Assembly (NCBI RefSeq): GCF_003150835.1
Contig: NZ_CP029479.1
Span: forward strand, 2,764,536-2,828,535
Length of the DNA stretch: 64,000 nucleotides
Origin: Phenylobacterium parvum
GTDB taxonomy: Bacteria > Pseudomonadota > Alphaproteobacteria > Caulobacterales > Caulobacteraceae
Direction of reading: 5' to 3'
Shown here: piece by piece, positions 8,092 to 15,854 of the stretch
How positions within the stretch are numbered: the stretch's first letter is position 1
Layout of the letters: every line of letters begins with the position of its first letter
The notes under the pieces: model-generated
The model's database searches: none
Told to the model about the DNA's origin: nothing
Seen by the model: the letters and a program-made list of their open reading frames with translations, nothing else
Made by a program: the position numbers and the translations under genes

Positions 8092-9333
8092 ATGGACGCG
8101 GACGTGATCATCGCCGGAGCCGGCATGGCCGGAGCGACCCTGGCCCTAGGCCTGGCGCGCAGCGGGCTAAAGCCCATCCTTGTCGATCCCCAGCCCTTCG
8201 ACGCCCAACAGGCCCCAGACTTCGACGGTCGGGCCTCGGCCATCGCCTATTCCAGCTTCCGCCAGTGGCGGGCCCTCGGCCTGGCCGGGGACCTGGAGCT
8301 CTACGCCGAACGGATCTGTGAGATCCTTGTTACCGACGGTCGCACGCCCGGCCCATCGGCCGCAGCGCCCGCCTCCGGCTTCCTGCGCTTCGACGCCGCC
8401 GAGATCGCCGACCGCTCCGAGGGCGAGCCCCTGGGCTACATGATCGAGAACCGCCGTATCCGCGCAGCCCTGGCGGCGGCCGTCCGTCACGAAGGCGTCG
8501 AGGTCCTGGCCCCCTCGCGGGTGACCGGAGTGGATTTCGCGCCGGGAGCCGCAGCGGTCCGCCTGGATGATGGCCGGGTGCTGACCGCGCCCCTCGCCGT
8601 CGGCGCCGAGGGCCGGGTCTCGACGGTGGCCGCCGCCGCGGGCATCCGCAGCGCGGGCTGGACCTATCGCCAGACGGGGGTCGTGGCCACGGTGGCCCTG
8701 GACCAGCCGCATGGCGGCGTCGCCCATGAATACTTCCTGCCCTCGGGGCCCTTCGCCATCCTGCCCCTGACCGGCCAGCGGTCGAGCCTGGTCTGGACCG
8801 AACCGCCCGCCCGGGCCCAGGCCCTCAGGGCTGCGCGCCCGGAGGCCTTCCACGCCCATCTCCAACGCCGGTTCGGCGACCTCCTGGGCCGGCCCCGCCT
8901 GGTCGGCGAGGTCTTTACCTATCCCCTGGCCCTGCAGCTTCCCGAGCGCATCACCGCGCCGCGCGCCGCCCTGCTGGGCGACGCCGCCCATGGGGTCCAC
9001 CCGGTGGCCGGCCAGGGCCTCAACCTGGGCCTGAAGGACGCCGCGGCCCTTGTCCAGGTCCTCGTGGAGGCGGTGCGGCTGGGTGAGGATATTGGCTCCG
9101 AGGTCGTGCTGGACCGCTATGCCCGCTGGCGGAACGTCGACAATGTCGGCCTTGCCGTCGCGGCGGACGCCTTCGTCCGCCTGTTCTCGAACGACAATCC
9201 GGTCCTGCGGGCCGTCCGCGGCCTTGGTCTCTCGACGGTGAACCGGATCGGTCCCGCCCGGCGCTTCTTCATGCAGGAGGCTGGCGGCGCCGTCGGCGAC
9301 CTGCCGAGGCTCCTGCGCGGCGAGGCGCCCTAG
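8092..9333 (+). CDS. UbiH/UbiF/VisC-family FAD-dependent hydroxylase
   Basis: Flavoprotein monooxygenase of the ubiquinone-ring hydroxylase family. Of 413 residues, the FAD-binding GAGMAG is at 9-14. The DFDGRASAIAYSS segment near 41-53 is characteristic of UbiH/UbiF/UbiL. GDAAHGVHPVAGQGLNLGL near 296-314 is the second FAD motif. The TTG-initiated extension from 8041 is rejected because the ATG at 8092 starts directly at the Rossmann strand. It probably hydroxylates a ring carbon during ubiquinone synthesis, but the position (C1, C5 or C6) cannot be read from sequence. Its end overlaps the convergent methyltransferase gene by four bases. Confidence 0.85.
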   Translation: MDADVIIAGAGMAGATLALGLARSGLKPILVDPQPFDAQQAPDFDGRASAIAYSSFRQWRALGLAGDLELYAERICEILVTDGRTPGPSAAAPASGFLRFDAAEIADRSEGEPLGYMIENRRIRAALAAAVRHEGVEVLAPSRVTGVDFAPGAAAVRLDDGRVLTAPLAVGAEGRVSTVAAAAGIRSAGWTYRQTGVVATVALDQPHGGVAHEYFLPSGPFAILPLTGQRSSLVWTEPPARAQALRAARPEAFHAHLQRRFGDLLGRPRLVGEVFTYPLALQLPERITAPRAALLGDAAHGVHPVAGQGLNLGLKDAAALVQVLVEAVRLGEDIGSEVVLDRYARWRNVDNVGLAVAADAFVRLFSNDNPVLRAVRGLGLSTVNRIGPARRFFMQEAGGAVGDLPRLLRGEAP

Positions 9334-10091
9334 CCGGGCCTTCGCGCCGAGAAGTTGAAAATCCCGTCGCCGGATCTGGGCGGCCTTCCGGGTCGGAAGT
9401 TCCCGCAGACCTCGATGTCCGCGAATCCGGTCCGGGCCAGGGCCATCGCGAACTCCTCCAGACCCCAGGCCCGGTAGGCAAAGAGCTCGAGCTCGGTCTC
9501 CAGGAGGCGGCCGTCCCGCCAGCGTTCATAGCGGTCATGGTTGAGCCGCGTCTGCGCCACGACGTCCTTGCGGACCTGGCGGCTCTCGAGGGTCAGGAGA
9601 TCGCCGTTGGCGGCGGTCCAGGACCGGATTCCCCCGGGCGCGTCGAGGAAGCTCAGGGGCGGCAGGTCCACCAGCAGCAAGCCTCCCGGCGCGAGCTGGT
9701 CCCGGAATCGCTCTAGGACCGCCATGGCCTCATGGAAGTTGTCGACAAGGGTGAAGGTGCTGGTCGGGACAAGGATGGCGGCCTGGCCCGGCGCCTCGAA
9801 ATCCTGGAACCGCGCCTGGAAGAACTGAGGCGCATGGCCGCGGCCTTCGGCGTTGGCGCGACACCGGTCCAGCATGTCAGGGGAGGCGTCAAAACCGCTG
9901 ATCCTGAGGCCCGCGTCCAGCAGGGCCACCATCAGCCGACCATTGCCCACTCCGGCTTCGAGGATGGGGCCGTCCAGCCCCTCCAGACGCGCCTGGTAGT
10001 AGGGCCCGTCGAACAGGGACCCTACCGGCTTGTCGAGATCATAGATCTCGGCGCAGAGCCGGCCGTAGCGGTTTACGGTCTGTGCGGCCAT
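9330..10091 (-). CDS. Class I SAM-dependent methyltransferase
   Basis: A 253-residue methyltransferase with the SAM motif LEAGVGNGRL at about 45-54, GFDASPDML as motif II and LVPTSTFTLVDNF preceding motif IV. The substrate is unknown. The ATG at 10091 is preferred over the TTG two codons earlier because of a GAGGG just upstream. It begins 11 bases after the Trm112-like gene ends and runs in the same direction. Trm112 proteins can activate methyltransferases, so a functional link is possible but unproven. Confidence 0.8.
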   Translation of the reverse strand: MAAQTVNRYGRLCAEIYDLDKPVGSLFDGPYYQARLEGLDGPILEAGVGNGRLMVALLDAGLRISGFDASPDMLDRCRANAEGRGHAPQFFQARFQDFEAPGQAAILVPTSTFTLVDNFHEAMAVLERFRDQLAPGGLLLVDLPPLSFLDAPGGIRSWTAANGDLLTLESRQVRKDVVAQTRLNHDRYERWRDGRLLETELELFAYRAWGLEEFAMALARTGFADIEVCGNFRPGRPPRSGDGIFNFSARRPG

Positions 10092-10102
10092 GCGCAACGC
10101 CC

Positions 10103-10315
10103 TCAGGAAAGCTCCCGGGCTTCCTCGGGCAGCATGACGGGCACCCCGTCCCGCACCGGATAGGCCAGGTTCGCCTTTCGGCTGATCAGCTCGCCTGCGG
10201 CCCGGTCGTATTCGAGGGGGCCGTGGGTCACGGGGCAGACCAGGATCTCCAGCAGGCGGGGGTCGAGCCCGGCGTCGAGGGGCGGAAGCGGAGCGTCCGG
10301 CGAGGAATCGGTCAT
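10103..10315 (-). CDS. Trm112-family small protein
   Basis: A 70-residue protein of the Trm112/YcaR family, with core [17 protein letters not shown], a middle [15 protein letters not shown] and a short acidic tail. Eukaryotic Trm112 is a zinc-binding activator of methyltransferases; bacterial homologues are poorly characterised. Only one of the usual Cys residues of the first knuckle is kept (CPVTHG instead of CPxCKG), so zinc binding is doubtful. It lies between the LON-domain gene and a methyltransferase gene, all on the minus strand with tiny gaps. Confidence 0.85.
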   Translation of the reverse strand: MTDSSPDAPLPPLDAGLDPRLLEILVCPVTHGPLEYDRAAGELISRKANLAYPVRDGVPVMLPEEARELS

Positions 10316-10323
10316 TTCAGCAC

Positions 10324-10974
10324 CTACTGCAGGGTTTCCGGCGGTCCGTCGTCATCCGTCAGGGCGTCGATCTCCAGGAGGGCGGTCAGCACATCCTGTC
10401 GGTCGGCGCGGTCGGGGGCCTCCAGCAGGGCCTGCTTCTCGGCCGGCGAGAAGGGCAGGCTCATGGACAGGCCGGCGACCAGCTCGTCCAGGGGGGCGGC
10501 GTTCAGGGCGGCCTCGTCCACGTCCAGGTCCCGCCGGTTGAGGTAGGACCGCAGCGCCCGGGACAGGCGGGCGCGCTCGCCGCCGGTCCGGCGCCCGGGC
10601 TCCAGGTCTTCAGTGAAAGGTGCGAAGTCGGCCCGGACCTGCCGGTAGGGGGTCTGGCGGCCCAGCTCCTCGGCGATCCGGAACCGGCAGACCCCGGTCA
10701 GGGTGATCAGGTAGTCGCCCTCTGCGCCGTCCCTGAAGCGTGTCACCCGGCCAGCGCATCCGATCCTGGCCAGGTTGGGCCGCGCCTTGTCGCCCCCGGC
10801 GGTCTGGACCATGCCGATCATCCGGGCGCCTGACATGACGTCGTCCAGCATGTTCAGGTAGCGCGGCTCGAAGATGCGCAGGGGCAGCTCCGCCCCGGGC
10901 AACAGCAGGGCCCCGTCCAGCGGAAAGACCGGAAGGGTCTGGGGCAGCTCGATCGGGAGGGGACGGGACGCCAT
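10324..10974 (-). CDS. LON substrate-binding-domain protein
   Basis: A 216-residue protein consisting of the N-terminal (substrate-binding) domain of Lon protease without ATPase or protease parts. The signature is [19 protein letters not shown] followed by [14 protein letters not shown] near residues 33-46. Such free-standing PUA-like LON domains are common beside thioredoxin-like ybbN genes in alphaproteobacteria, as here (four-base gap). The role is unknown; a proteostasis function with the neighbouring YbbN-like chaperone is plausible. Confidence 0.88.
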   Translation of the reverse strand: MASRPLPIELPQTLPVFPLDGALLLPGAELPLRIFEPRYLNMLDDVMSGARMIGMVQTAGGDKARPNLARIGCAGRVTRFRDGAEGDYLITLTGVCRFRIAEELGRQTPYRQVRADFAPFTEDLEPGRRTGGERARLSRALRSYLNRRDLDVDEAALNAAPLDELVAGLSMSLPFSPAEKQALLEAPDRADRQDVLTALLEIDALTDDDGPPETLQ

Positions 10975-10978
10975 GGCG

Positions 10979-11887
10979 TCAGGAAAACAGGATGGCGGAC
11001 AGCCGCCGGCGACCCTGGCGAGCCAGGTCCGAGGCCGCGCCCGCCGCCTCGAAGACGGTCAGGAGCTGGGCGCGGGCGGCGCCCTCGTTCCAGTCGCGGT
11101 CGGCGGCGATGATCTGCAGAAGGTGGTCCATGGCGGTGTCCAGCCGGCCAGCGCCGGCCAGGGCCCGCGCCAGCTCGAAGCGGGCCTCGTGGTCGGCAGG
11201 GTCGGCGGCGAGGCGGGCCTCGAAGGCAGCGGTCTCGGCGGGGGCGGCTTCGGCCAGGGCGAGGGCCGCGCGCACGCTCTCCAGACCCGGGTCCTTGGCC
11301 CCTTCGGGCGCCATGGCGGCGATCTCCGCAGCGCGCTCCAGGTCGCCCCCCTCCAGGTAGACCTTCGCCATCCCTCCCAGGGCGCGGACGTCCTGGGGGT
11401 CGGCCTGAAGCACGCGGGCGAAGGCCTGGGCGGCGGTGTTCAGGTCGCCGGCCTCAAGGGCCTCGCGCCCGACGGCGATCAGTTCGTCCCCGGCGTCGGC
11501 GGGGGCCTGGGCGGCCAGCCGCTCGACGAAGGCCTTGATCTGGCTCTCGGGCAGGGCGCCGGTGAAACCGTCCACCGGCCGCCCACCCACGAAGGCGAAG
11601 ACGGCGGGAATGGACTGGACCCGCAGCTGGCCGGCGAACTGGGGATGCTGGTCGATATCGATCTTCACCAGCTTCACCTTGCCCTTGGCGGCGGTGACCG
11701 CGCGCTCGATGGCGGGGCCCAGCTGCTTGCAGGGGCCGCACCAGGGCGCCCAGAAGTCGACGATGACCGGGGTCTCGCGCGACGCCTCGATCACGTCGGC
11801 CATGAAGCCGGCGTCGGTCCCGTCCTTGATCAGGCCGGCCGGCGCCGCACCCGAAAGGGGGGCCGAGTTTTCACCGATCAGGCTCAT
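10979..11887 (-). CDS. ybbN: Thioredoxin-domain TPR protein, YbbN/CnoX-like
   Basis: A 302-residue protein with an N-terminal thioredoxin domain (about 25-130) keeping the redox motif WCGPCK (C50, C53). A C-terminal set of TPR-like helices (about 145-295) includes AAQAFARVLQADPQDVRAL. Proteins of this plan act as chlorine- or oxidation-responsive holdase chaperones (CnoX/YbbN) that hand clients to the DnaK and GroEL systems. Unlike E. coli YbbN, both redox Cys are present, as is usual in Caulobacter. It is the first gene of a minus-strand group with the LON, Trm112 and methyltransferase genes. Confidence 0.9.
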   Translation of the reverse strand: MSLIGENSAPLSGAAPAGLIKDGTDAGFMADVIEASRETPVIVDFWAPWCGPCKQLGPAIERAVTAAKGKVKLVKIDIDQHPQFAGQLRVQSIPAVFAFVGGRPVDGFTGALPESQIKAFVERLAAQAPADAGDELIAVGREALEAGDLNTAAQAFARVLQADPQDVRALGGMAKVYLEGGDLERAAEIAAMAPEGAKDPGLESVRAALALAEAAPAETAAFEARLAADPADHEARFELARALAGAGRLDTAMDHLLQIIAADRDWNEGAARAQLLTVFEAAGAASDLARQGRRRLSAILFS

Positions 11888-11942
11888 GCGGGGTCTCCGG
11901 GAGAGGAATGAGGCTGCAAGATGGACCTTCCTGGCCTTCGCT

Positions 11943-12461
11943 TCAACGCGGGGGAAGCGCAGAGAGGGCCAGGCGGGGGAAATCCACCACCAGGGGCTCG
12001 CGGCCCAGGTGCTCCAGGAGCCGGCGAAGGCTCGCCTGGTCCACCGTGGTGGTGGCGGTGTTCTCGAGGGGATGGAAGCTCACCTGGTCGGCCTCTGCGA
12101 GGGCGAGATCGAGGACCAGCCGCACCCTGTGCAGGGGATCATTGGCCAGGGCGAACAGGGTCACCGAGCCGGGCGTCACCCCCAGGCTGGCCTCCATCAG
12201 GTCTGCAGCGCCGAAGGACAGGCGGGCCGAGCCGATCACCCCGTGCAGGCGCTTCAGGTCGATGGCGGTGTCGTCCTTGGCGCAGACCAGCCAGAGGTCG
12301 CCCCGGGCGTCCTTCAGAAACAGGTTCTTGGTGTGGGGGCCGGGAATCCTCGCCTTGATCTCCGCCCCTTCGCCGACCCGGAAGACCGCCGGATGGTCCA
12401 GGGTGGCGTGCGCCATCCCCAGCTGGTCGAAGAGGTCGAGGAGGCCGTCGCGGTCGAGCAT
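11943..12461 (-). CDS. Prolyl-tRNA editing domain protein (YbaK/ProX family)
   Basis: A 172-residue stand-alone editing domain that hydrolyses mischarged Ala- or Cys-tRNA(Pro). Family features are [20 protein letters not shown] near 45-64, [17 protein letters not shown] and [12 protein letters not shown] near 111-122. The frame is open far upstream, but the ATG at 12461 has a GGAG ribosome site and gives family length (ProX type). It starts about 100 bases from the divergent DUF6065 gene. Confidence 0.88.
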   Translation of the reverse strand: MLDRDGLLDLFDQLGMAHATLDHPAVFRVGEGAEIKARIPGPHTKNLFLKDARGDLWLVCAKDDTAIDLKRLHGVIGSARLSFGAADLMEASLGVTPGSVTLFALANDPLHRVRLVLDLALAEADQVSFHPLENTATTTVDQASLRRLLEHLGREPLVVDFPRLALSALPPR

Positions 12462-12563
12462 GGCGCTCCTTACCCTTCCCCCGCCTGCCGGAAAAGCGGT
12501 GGACGCTGCGCGCGCGCCCTCGCTAAGGGGATGGTCAGGACAGACAAGGACCGGGAGCCCGCC

Positions 12564-13307
12564 ATGGAGCTCGAGTGCTATCCCACCGCCGACCGCCCGC
12601 CGGAGATCGTTCCCGGCCGGCCCCAGCGCGCCTGGATGGACAAGTTCGCCGCCCGGCACCCCTATCGATGCCTGCCCCTGTCCATGGCCAACACCACGGG
12701 CTGGGAGATCCTCTGCCCCATGAGCTTCACCGCCGAGTGGAACGGCGGGGTCATGCAGGAGGACATCACCCTCACCCCCGACCGCCCGCACCCCGAGTTC
12801 CATCGGTTCGTGATGAGCCACTTTTCCTCGGGGGTGGTGACCATGCACCCCGGCTATCTCTTCCGGACCCCGCCCGGCTGGTCGGTCCTGGCGCAGGGCC
12901 CGCCCAACCACGTCAAGGACGGAATCCAGCCCCTGTCGGGCCTGGTGGAGACGGATTGGCTCCCCTTCCCCTTCACCATGAACTGGATCTTCACCCGCCC
13001 GGGCAAGGTGCGGTTCGAGAAGGGCGAGCCCTTCTGCTTCATCACCGTGATCAAGGACCGCGAGATGGCGGACTTCCAGCCCGTGATCCGTTCCATGGCC
13101 CGAAATCCCGAGCTGCGCGGGCAGTACGAGGCCTGGGAGAAGCACCGGGCCGAGTTCAACCGCCGGATCATGCGCTTCGAGCCCGAGGCGACCAAGGAGG
13201 CCTGGCAGCGCTTCTATTTCCGTGGCGAACTGCCCGACGAGACCGGCCCCGCCCCCGCCGAGCATGTCAACAAGCGCCGCCTCAAGACCCCGCGCTTCAT
13301 GGGCTGA
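12564..13307 (+). CDS. DUF6065 family protein
   Basis: A 247-residue soluble protein with the pattern [20 protein letters not shown] then [11 protein letters not shown] near the N-terminus, and a long charged C-terminal region ending RLKTPRFMG. This matches the DUF6065 family as I remember it. No enzymatic motif or signal peptide is evident and the function is unknown. A longer open frame upstream is a shadow; the ATG at 12564 begins at the conserved region (GGGAG upstream). It is a single gene before the tRNA-Gly promoter. Confidence 0.7.
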   Translation: MELECYPTADRPPEIVPGRPQRAWMDKFAARHPYRCLPLSMANTTGWEILCPMSFTAEWNGGVMQEDITLTPDRPHPEFHRFVMSHFSSGVVTMHPGYLFRTPPGWSVLAQGPPNHVKDGIQPLSGLVETDWLPFPFTMNWIFTRPGKVRFEKGEPFCFITVIKDREMADFQPVIRSMARNPELRGQYEAWEKHRAEFNRRIMRFEPEATKEAWQRFYFRGELPDETGPAPAEHVNKRRLKTPRFMG

Positions 13308-13314
13308 GACTGTC

Positions 13315-13343
13315 TTGCCAAGCCGCCGGCCCTCTGCCATAAG
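13315..13343 (+). promoter_or_regulatory. Predicted sigma-70-type promoter for tRNA-Gly
   Basis: TTGCCA (13315-13320) and CATAAG (13338-13343) are separated by 17 bases. They match the -35 and -10 consensus at five and four of six positions. The predicted start is about 37 bases before the tRNA. Confidence 0.5.
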
Positions 13344-13386
13344 CCGGCTCCCGAACATCGGGGCCCCGCAAGGAGCCTCACGGAGC

Positions 13387-13461
13387 GCGGGCGTAGCTCA
13401 GGGGTAGAGCACAACCTTGCCAAGGTTGGGGTCGGGCGTTCGAATCGCCTCGCCCGCTCCA
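13387..13461 (+). tRNA. tRNA-Gly(GCC)
   Basis: A complete cloverleaf of 75 bases. The acceptor arms GCGGGCG and CGCCCGC pair perfectly. The D arm is GCTC/GAGC and the anticodon arm CAACC/GGTTG encloses TTGCCAA with anticodon GCC at 13419-13421. The T arm GGGCG/CGCCT holds the TTCGAAT loop. The 3' CCA (13459-13461) is encoded. It decodes GGC/GGU, the dominant Gly codons in this GC-rich genome. A degraded copy of its 3' end recurs at 15753-15770. Confidence 0.97.
13440..13458 (+). repeat. tRNA-Gly 3' segment, left copy of an att-like repeat
   Basis: The 19-base segment from the T loop to the discriminator base recurs at 15753-15770 in the same orientation with one substitution and one deletion; the last 11 bases (CCTCGCCCGCT) are identical. 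tRNA 3' ends are common phage and island attachment sites. The pair encloses the DUF6481 and methyltransferase-HNH genes. Confidence 0.4.
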
Positions 13462-13472
13462 AAATCGATCAA

Positions 13473-13516
13473 GTCGCAGGTCTATCGTCCCCGGACATCG
13501 GGACGGCGGCTGCGAC
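13473..13516. repeat. Nested dyad just downstream of tRNA-Gly
   Basis: GTCGCAG (13473-13479) pairs with CTGCGAC (13510-13516). Inside this, CGTCCC (13486-13491) pairs with GGGACG (13500-13505). It could help process or terminate the tRNA transcript, but there is no T run. It ends 56 bases before the DUF6481 start. Confidence 0.4.
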
Positions 13517-13571
13517 CCGGGATCGGGCCCCGGACTGGAAACCCTGAGACCAAAGGCTCGAGCCCCAAGGC

Positions 13572-13904
13572 ATGAAGTACGAAGATGTCGGTAGGAAGTA
13601 CGAAGACCGCCAGAAGGCGTCGGCCGCCGCCAAGAAGGCGATGCTGGAGCGCCTGAAGCCCAAGCCCCACATAATGGATCCCGACCTGGAGGCCCGAAAG
13701 GCCGCCGCCGCCGCGGAGCTGGAGGCCGTGCGCGCCGCCCGCAACGCCGAGCGCGCCGCCAAGCGCGCCGCCGCCGCCGAGGCCGAGCGCCTGCGCCTGG
13801 AGGATGAGGCCATCACCCAGGAAGCCCGCGAACTGGACCTTCGCGCCCGCCAGAAAGAAGCCCGCGACCTCCGCTACGCCGCCCGCAAGCAGAACCGGAA
13901 GTAG
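13572..13904 (+). CDS. DUF6481 family protein
   Basis: A 110-residue, highly charged, Ala/Arg/Lys/Glu-rich protein predicted to be almost wholly alpha-helical or coiled-coil. It starts MKYEDVGRKYEDRQKASAAAKKAMLERLKP and ends in basic residues. This corresponds to DUF6481, a small alphaproteobacterial family of unknown function, probably nucleic-acid- or ribosome-associated because of its charge (inference). It is convergent with the methyltransferase-HNH gene, with 43 bases between. Confidence 0.7.
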   Translation: MKYEDVGRKYEDRQKASAAAKKAMLERLKPKPHIMDPDLEARKAAAAAELEAVRAARNAERAAKRAAAAEAERLRLEDEAITQEARELDLRARQKEARDLRYAARKQNRK

Positions 13905-13947
13905 GCGGGGAGGGCTTTAGTAGGCCAATCGCCGACCTCCTCCGCCC

Positions 13948-15699
13948 TCAGGTCGTGGAGGAGAGAGACGTTGTCTTCCTGGCTTTCGGCCCAGCCCATT
14001 CCTGGACCTGTTGATCCTGTCTCAGGCGTAGTCTGCGCCATTCCATCCCTGCGAAGATATCTTCCAGGTCTCCCCCACCGTGCAGCGGTAGCGCTGCGGC
14101 AGCCTCCCTGCGGAACTGCTGCGAAAGGGCGTCGTCCGAGTCCCAGGCTTCGCGCCACCACTCCAGAATCCCGCTCCGGGCCTCCAACAAGGCTCCGGGC
14201 GAGGGCAGCCGAGCGCCCTTATTGCGATTTACAGTCGCCCGGGCTGGCAGAAGGTTCCAGAGGTCGCCGCAGGGCCAGGCGGACCAGGGCAGGCAATGAT
14301 CGATGTCGAAGGCGTCTCGCTTCAGTCGGCCGCCGGTCCACACGCAGCGGATCGATTCCCCGCGATCCAGTCGCTGTATCGCGACCATTCGCGCGAGGCG
14401 GGTGTCCCGTTCCGGGTCGAGCCAGCGAAGGCGCGCCTCGATCTCCCCTGGCCCAAGCTTGCGCCCCATCCGCACGGCGAAGCCTTCGACAAGACGCACC
14501 CACTCGCTGACGAGGACAGGTTCAACCCAGGCCCCCAGCCTCTGCAGGGTTCGCCAGATCTGACCCGGGACTGCCAGGGTCCCGAACGATCTCAGCGTGT
14601 CTCCGTCGAGGATGATCTCACTTTTGAACCCAGCCAGCCTGGCGGGTCGGGCAGTAAAGACCTGGGAGTCAGAGTTCGGATAGCGGGTGAAGTGCGCGGG
14701 CATTTTGGCGATGGTGGACCGGGCATCCGCTAGGGCTTTCGCCAGGGTCGCCGCCCGTTCTCCCGAGAAGGTCGATCCGATCCTCAGGTCCTGCCCGACG
14801 ACACCTCCCGCGAGCAGGCGACGGAAGGCGTCCTTGGCGAAGCCCAGCCGGTCGGAGCCCTGGTTTCCGGGAAGTTGGGGCAGGCCCGCCGCCGCCAAGG
14901 GTAGGTACATCCGTAGCCAGTAGAGCGCCACAGCCCCCAGGGGCAGGTCCACGATGTCCTCCTCCGGCCGCTCGACCGCGAGGGCTGGGGCTGAGTCCGC
15001 GAGACGGGCGACCGCCCGGAGCAGGCCGAGCTTGTAGGTCGCCGACTTGTCGTCGTTCAGGATAATGCCCCTGAGCAGCGGCAGGGCTCCCGCACCGTCA
15101 TCGGGCAGGGACAGGACAAAAGTCGTCCAGCTGACAGCCGTCCGACCCTGCAGGTCGGGGTTGGAGCCGATCCGGACCACATTCAGGCCGTGGGCCCGCG
15201 CATAGCCTTCGACCTCGCCCCGGGAGACCGGCCACATGGGCCTGTCGCTCTCGCCGGACCCATCCCGGACGGAAATGAGCAGGACGCCCCCTGGCTTCAG
15301 GAGCGTCGCGACCTTCCGGAAGGCTCGCGGCCGGTCGCCGGGCGTGACGTGCATCAGGACACCGCTGAGCAGGATGACGTCAAAGGCGATGCCGAGTCTG
15401 TGCGTGGCGGCCAGGGAGGGCAACCGGTCATCCACCCACCGGATCAGGGGGTCGGGGTGCAGGCTCTGGCCCGCCATCCGCATGCCGGGGGAGGGTTCGA
15501 CGGCGACCACCTCAAAACCTTTTCGCCGCAGCCACGCCGCATCGCGCCCGGACCCTGCGCCGATGTCGAGGGCCAGCCTGTCCGCCCCTTCCGGGAGGCA
15601 GTCTAGGAACGAGGCATGAACCGACTCCGGGTCGAGTTGCTCGTACTGGTGCACGAAGACCGCGGCGCGCTCATCGTATCCGTGAACAGGATCGGTCAT
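13948..15699 (-). CDS. Methyltransferase-HNH nuclease fusion protein
   Basis: A 583-residue protein with two recognisable enzyme domains. Residues 1-200 form a class I SAM methyltransferase: LDIGAGSGRDAAWL at 44-57, VAVEPSPGM at 66-73, GVLMHV at 113-118 and LLKPGGVLLISVR at 133-145. Residues 205-440 are a mostly helical middle region with ILNDDKSATYKLGLLRAVAR, without a family I can name. Residues 450-500 are an HNH nuclease core: C452 in CVWTG, the metal/catalytic pair D467-H468, N482 and N491-R-N-K494. DNA modification plus cleavage is plausible but unproven. Parts of this gene look less GC-rich than neighbours and it lies inside tRNA-Gly-like repeats, suggesting acquisition. Confidence 0.8.
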   Translation of the reverse strand: MTDPVHGYDERAAVFVHQYEQLDPESVHASFLDCLPEGADRLALDIGAGSGRDAAWLRRKGFEVVAVEPSPGMRMAGQSLHPDPLIRWVDDRLPSLAATHRLGIAFDVILLSGVLMHVTPGDRPRAFRKVATLLKPGGVLLISVRDGSGESDRPMWPVSRGEVEGYARAHGLNVVRIGSNPDLQGRTAVSWTTFVLSLPDDGAGALPLLRGIILNDDKSATYKLGLLRAVARLADSAPALAVERPEEDIVDLPLGAVALYWLRMYLPLAAAGLPQLPGNQGSDRLGFAKDAFRRLLAGGVVGQDLRIGSTFSGERAATLAKALADARSTIAKMPAHFTRYPNSDSQVFTARPARLAGFKSEIILDGDTLRSFGTLAVPGQIWRTLQRLGAWVEPVLVSEWVRLVEGFAVRMGRKLGPGEIEARLRWLDPERDTRLARMVAIQRLDRGESIRCVWTGGRLKRDAFDIDHCLPWSAWPCGDLWNLLPARATVNRNKGARLPSPGALLEARSGILEWWREAWDSDDALSQQFRREAAAALPLHGGGDLEDIFAGMEWRRLRLRQDQQVQEWAGPKARKTTSLSSTT

Positions 15700-15752
15700 T
15701 TCCAGCCAGCGCCGTCAGTCTCGACGCCAGTCTAGGCGAGGCGACGAGCGCC

Positions 15753-15770
15753 TCCAATCCCTCGCCCGCT
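15753..15770 (+). repeat. Degraded copy of the tRNA-Gly 3' end (att-like)
   Basis: TCCAATCCCTCGCCCGCT matches the T-loop/acceptor end of tRNA-Gly (13440-13458) with one mismatch and one missing base, in direct orientation. It lies 54 bases upstream of the methyltransferase-HNH start. Chance similarity in GC-rich DNA cannot be excluded. Confidence 0.4.
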
Positions 15771-15809
15771 ATCTGCCACTAGGCCGCCCCCTTTCTCCCC
15801 CACTCCCCC

Positions 15810-15840
15810 GAACTGCGCTAGGCTTGCGGCCAGGCAGTTC
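15810..15840. repeat. Inverted repeat before the alkylsulfatase-like gene
   Basis: GAACTGC (15810-15816) and GCAGTTC (15834-15840) form seven-base arms 17 bases apart, ending 14 bases before the ATG at 15855. It could be an operator or a leader hairpin over the ribosome site. Confidence 0.3.
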
Positions 15841-15854
15841 AGGAAGGGGCCTCC

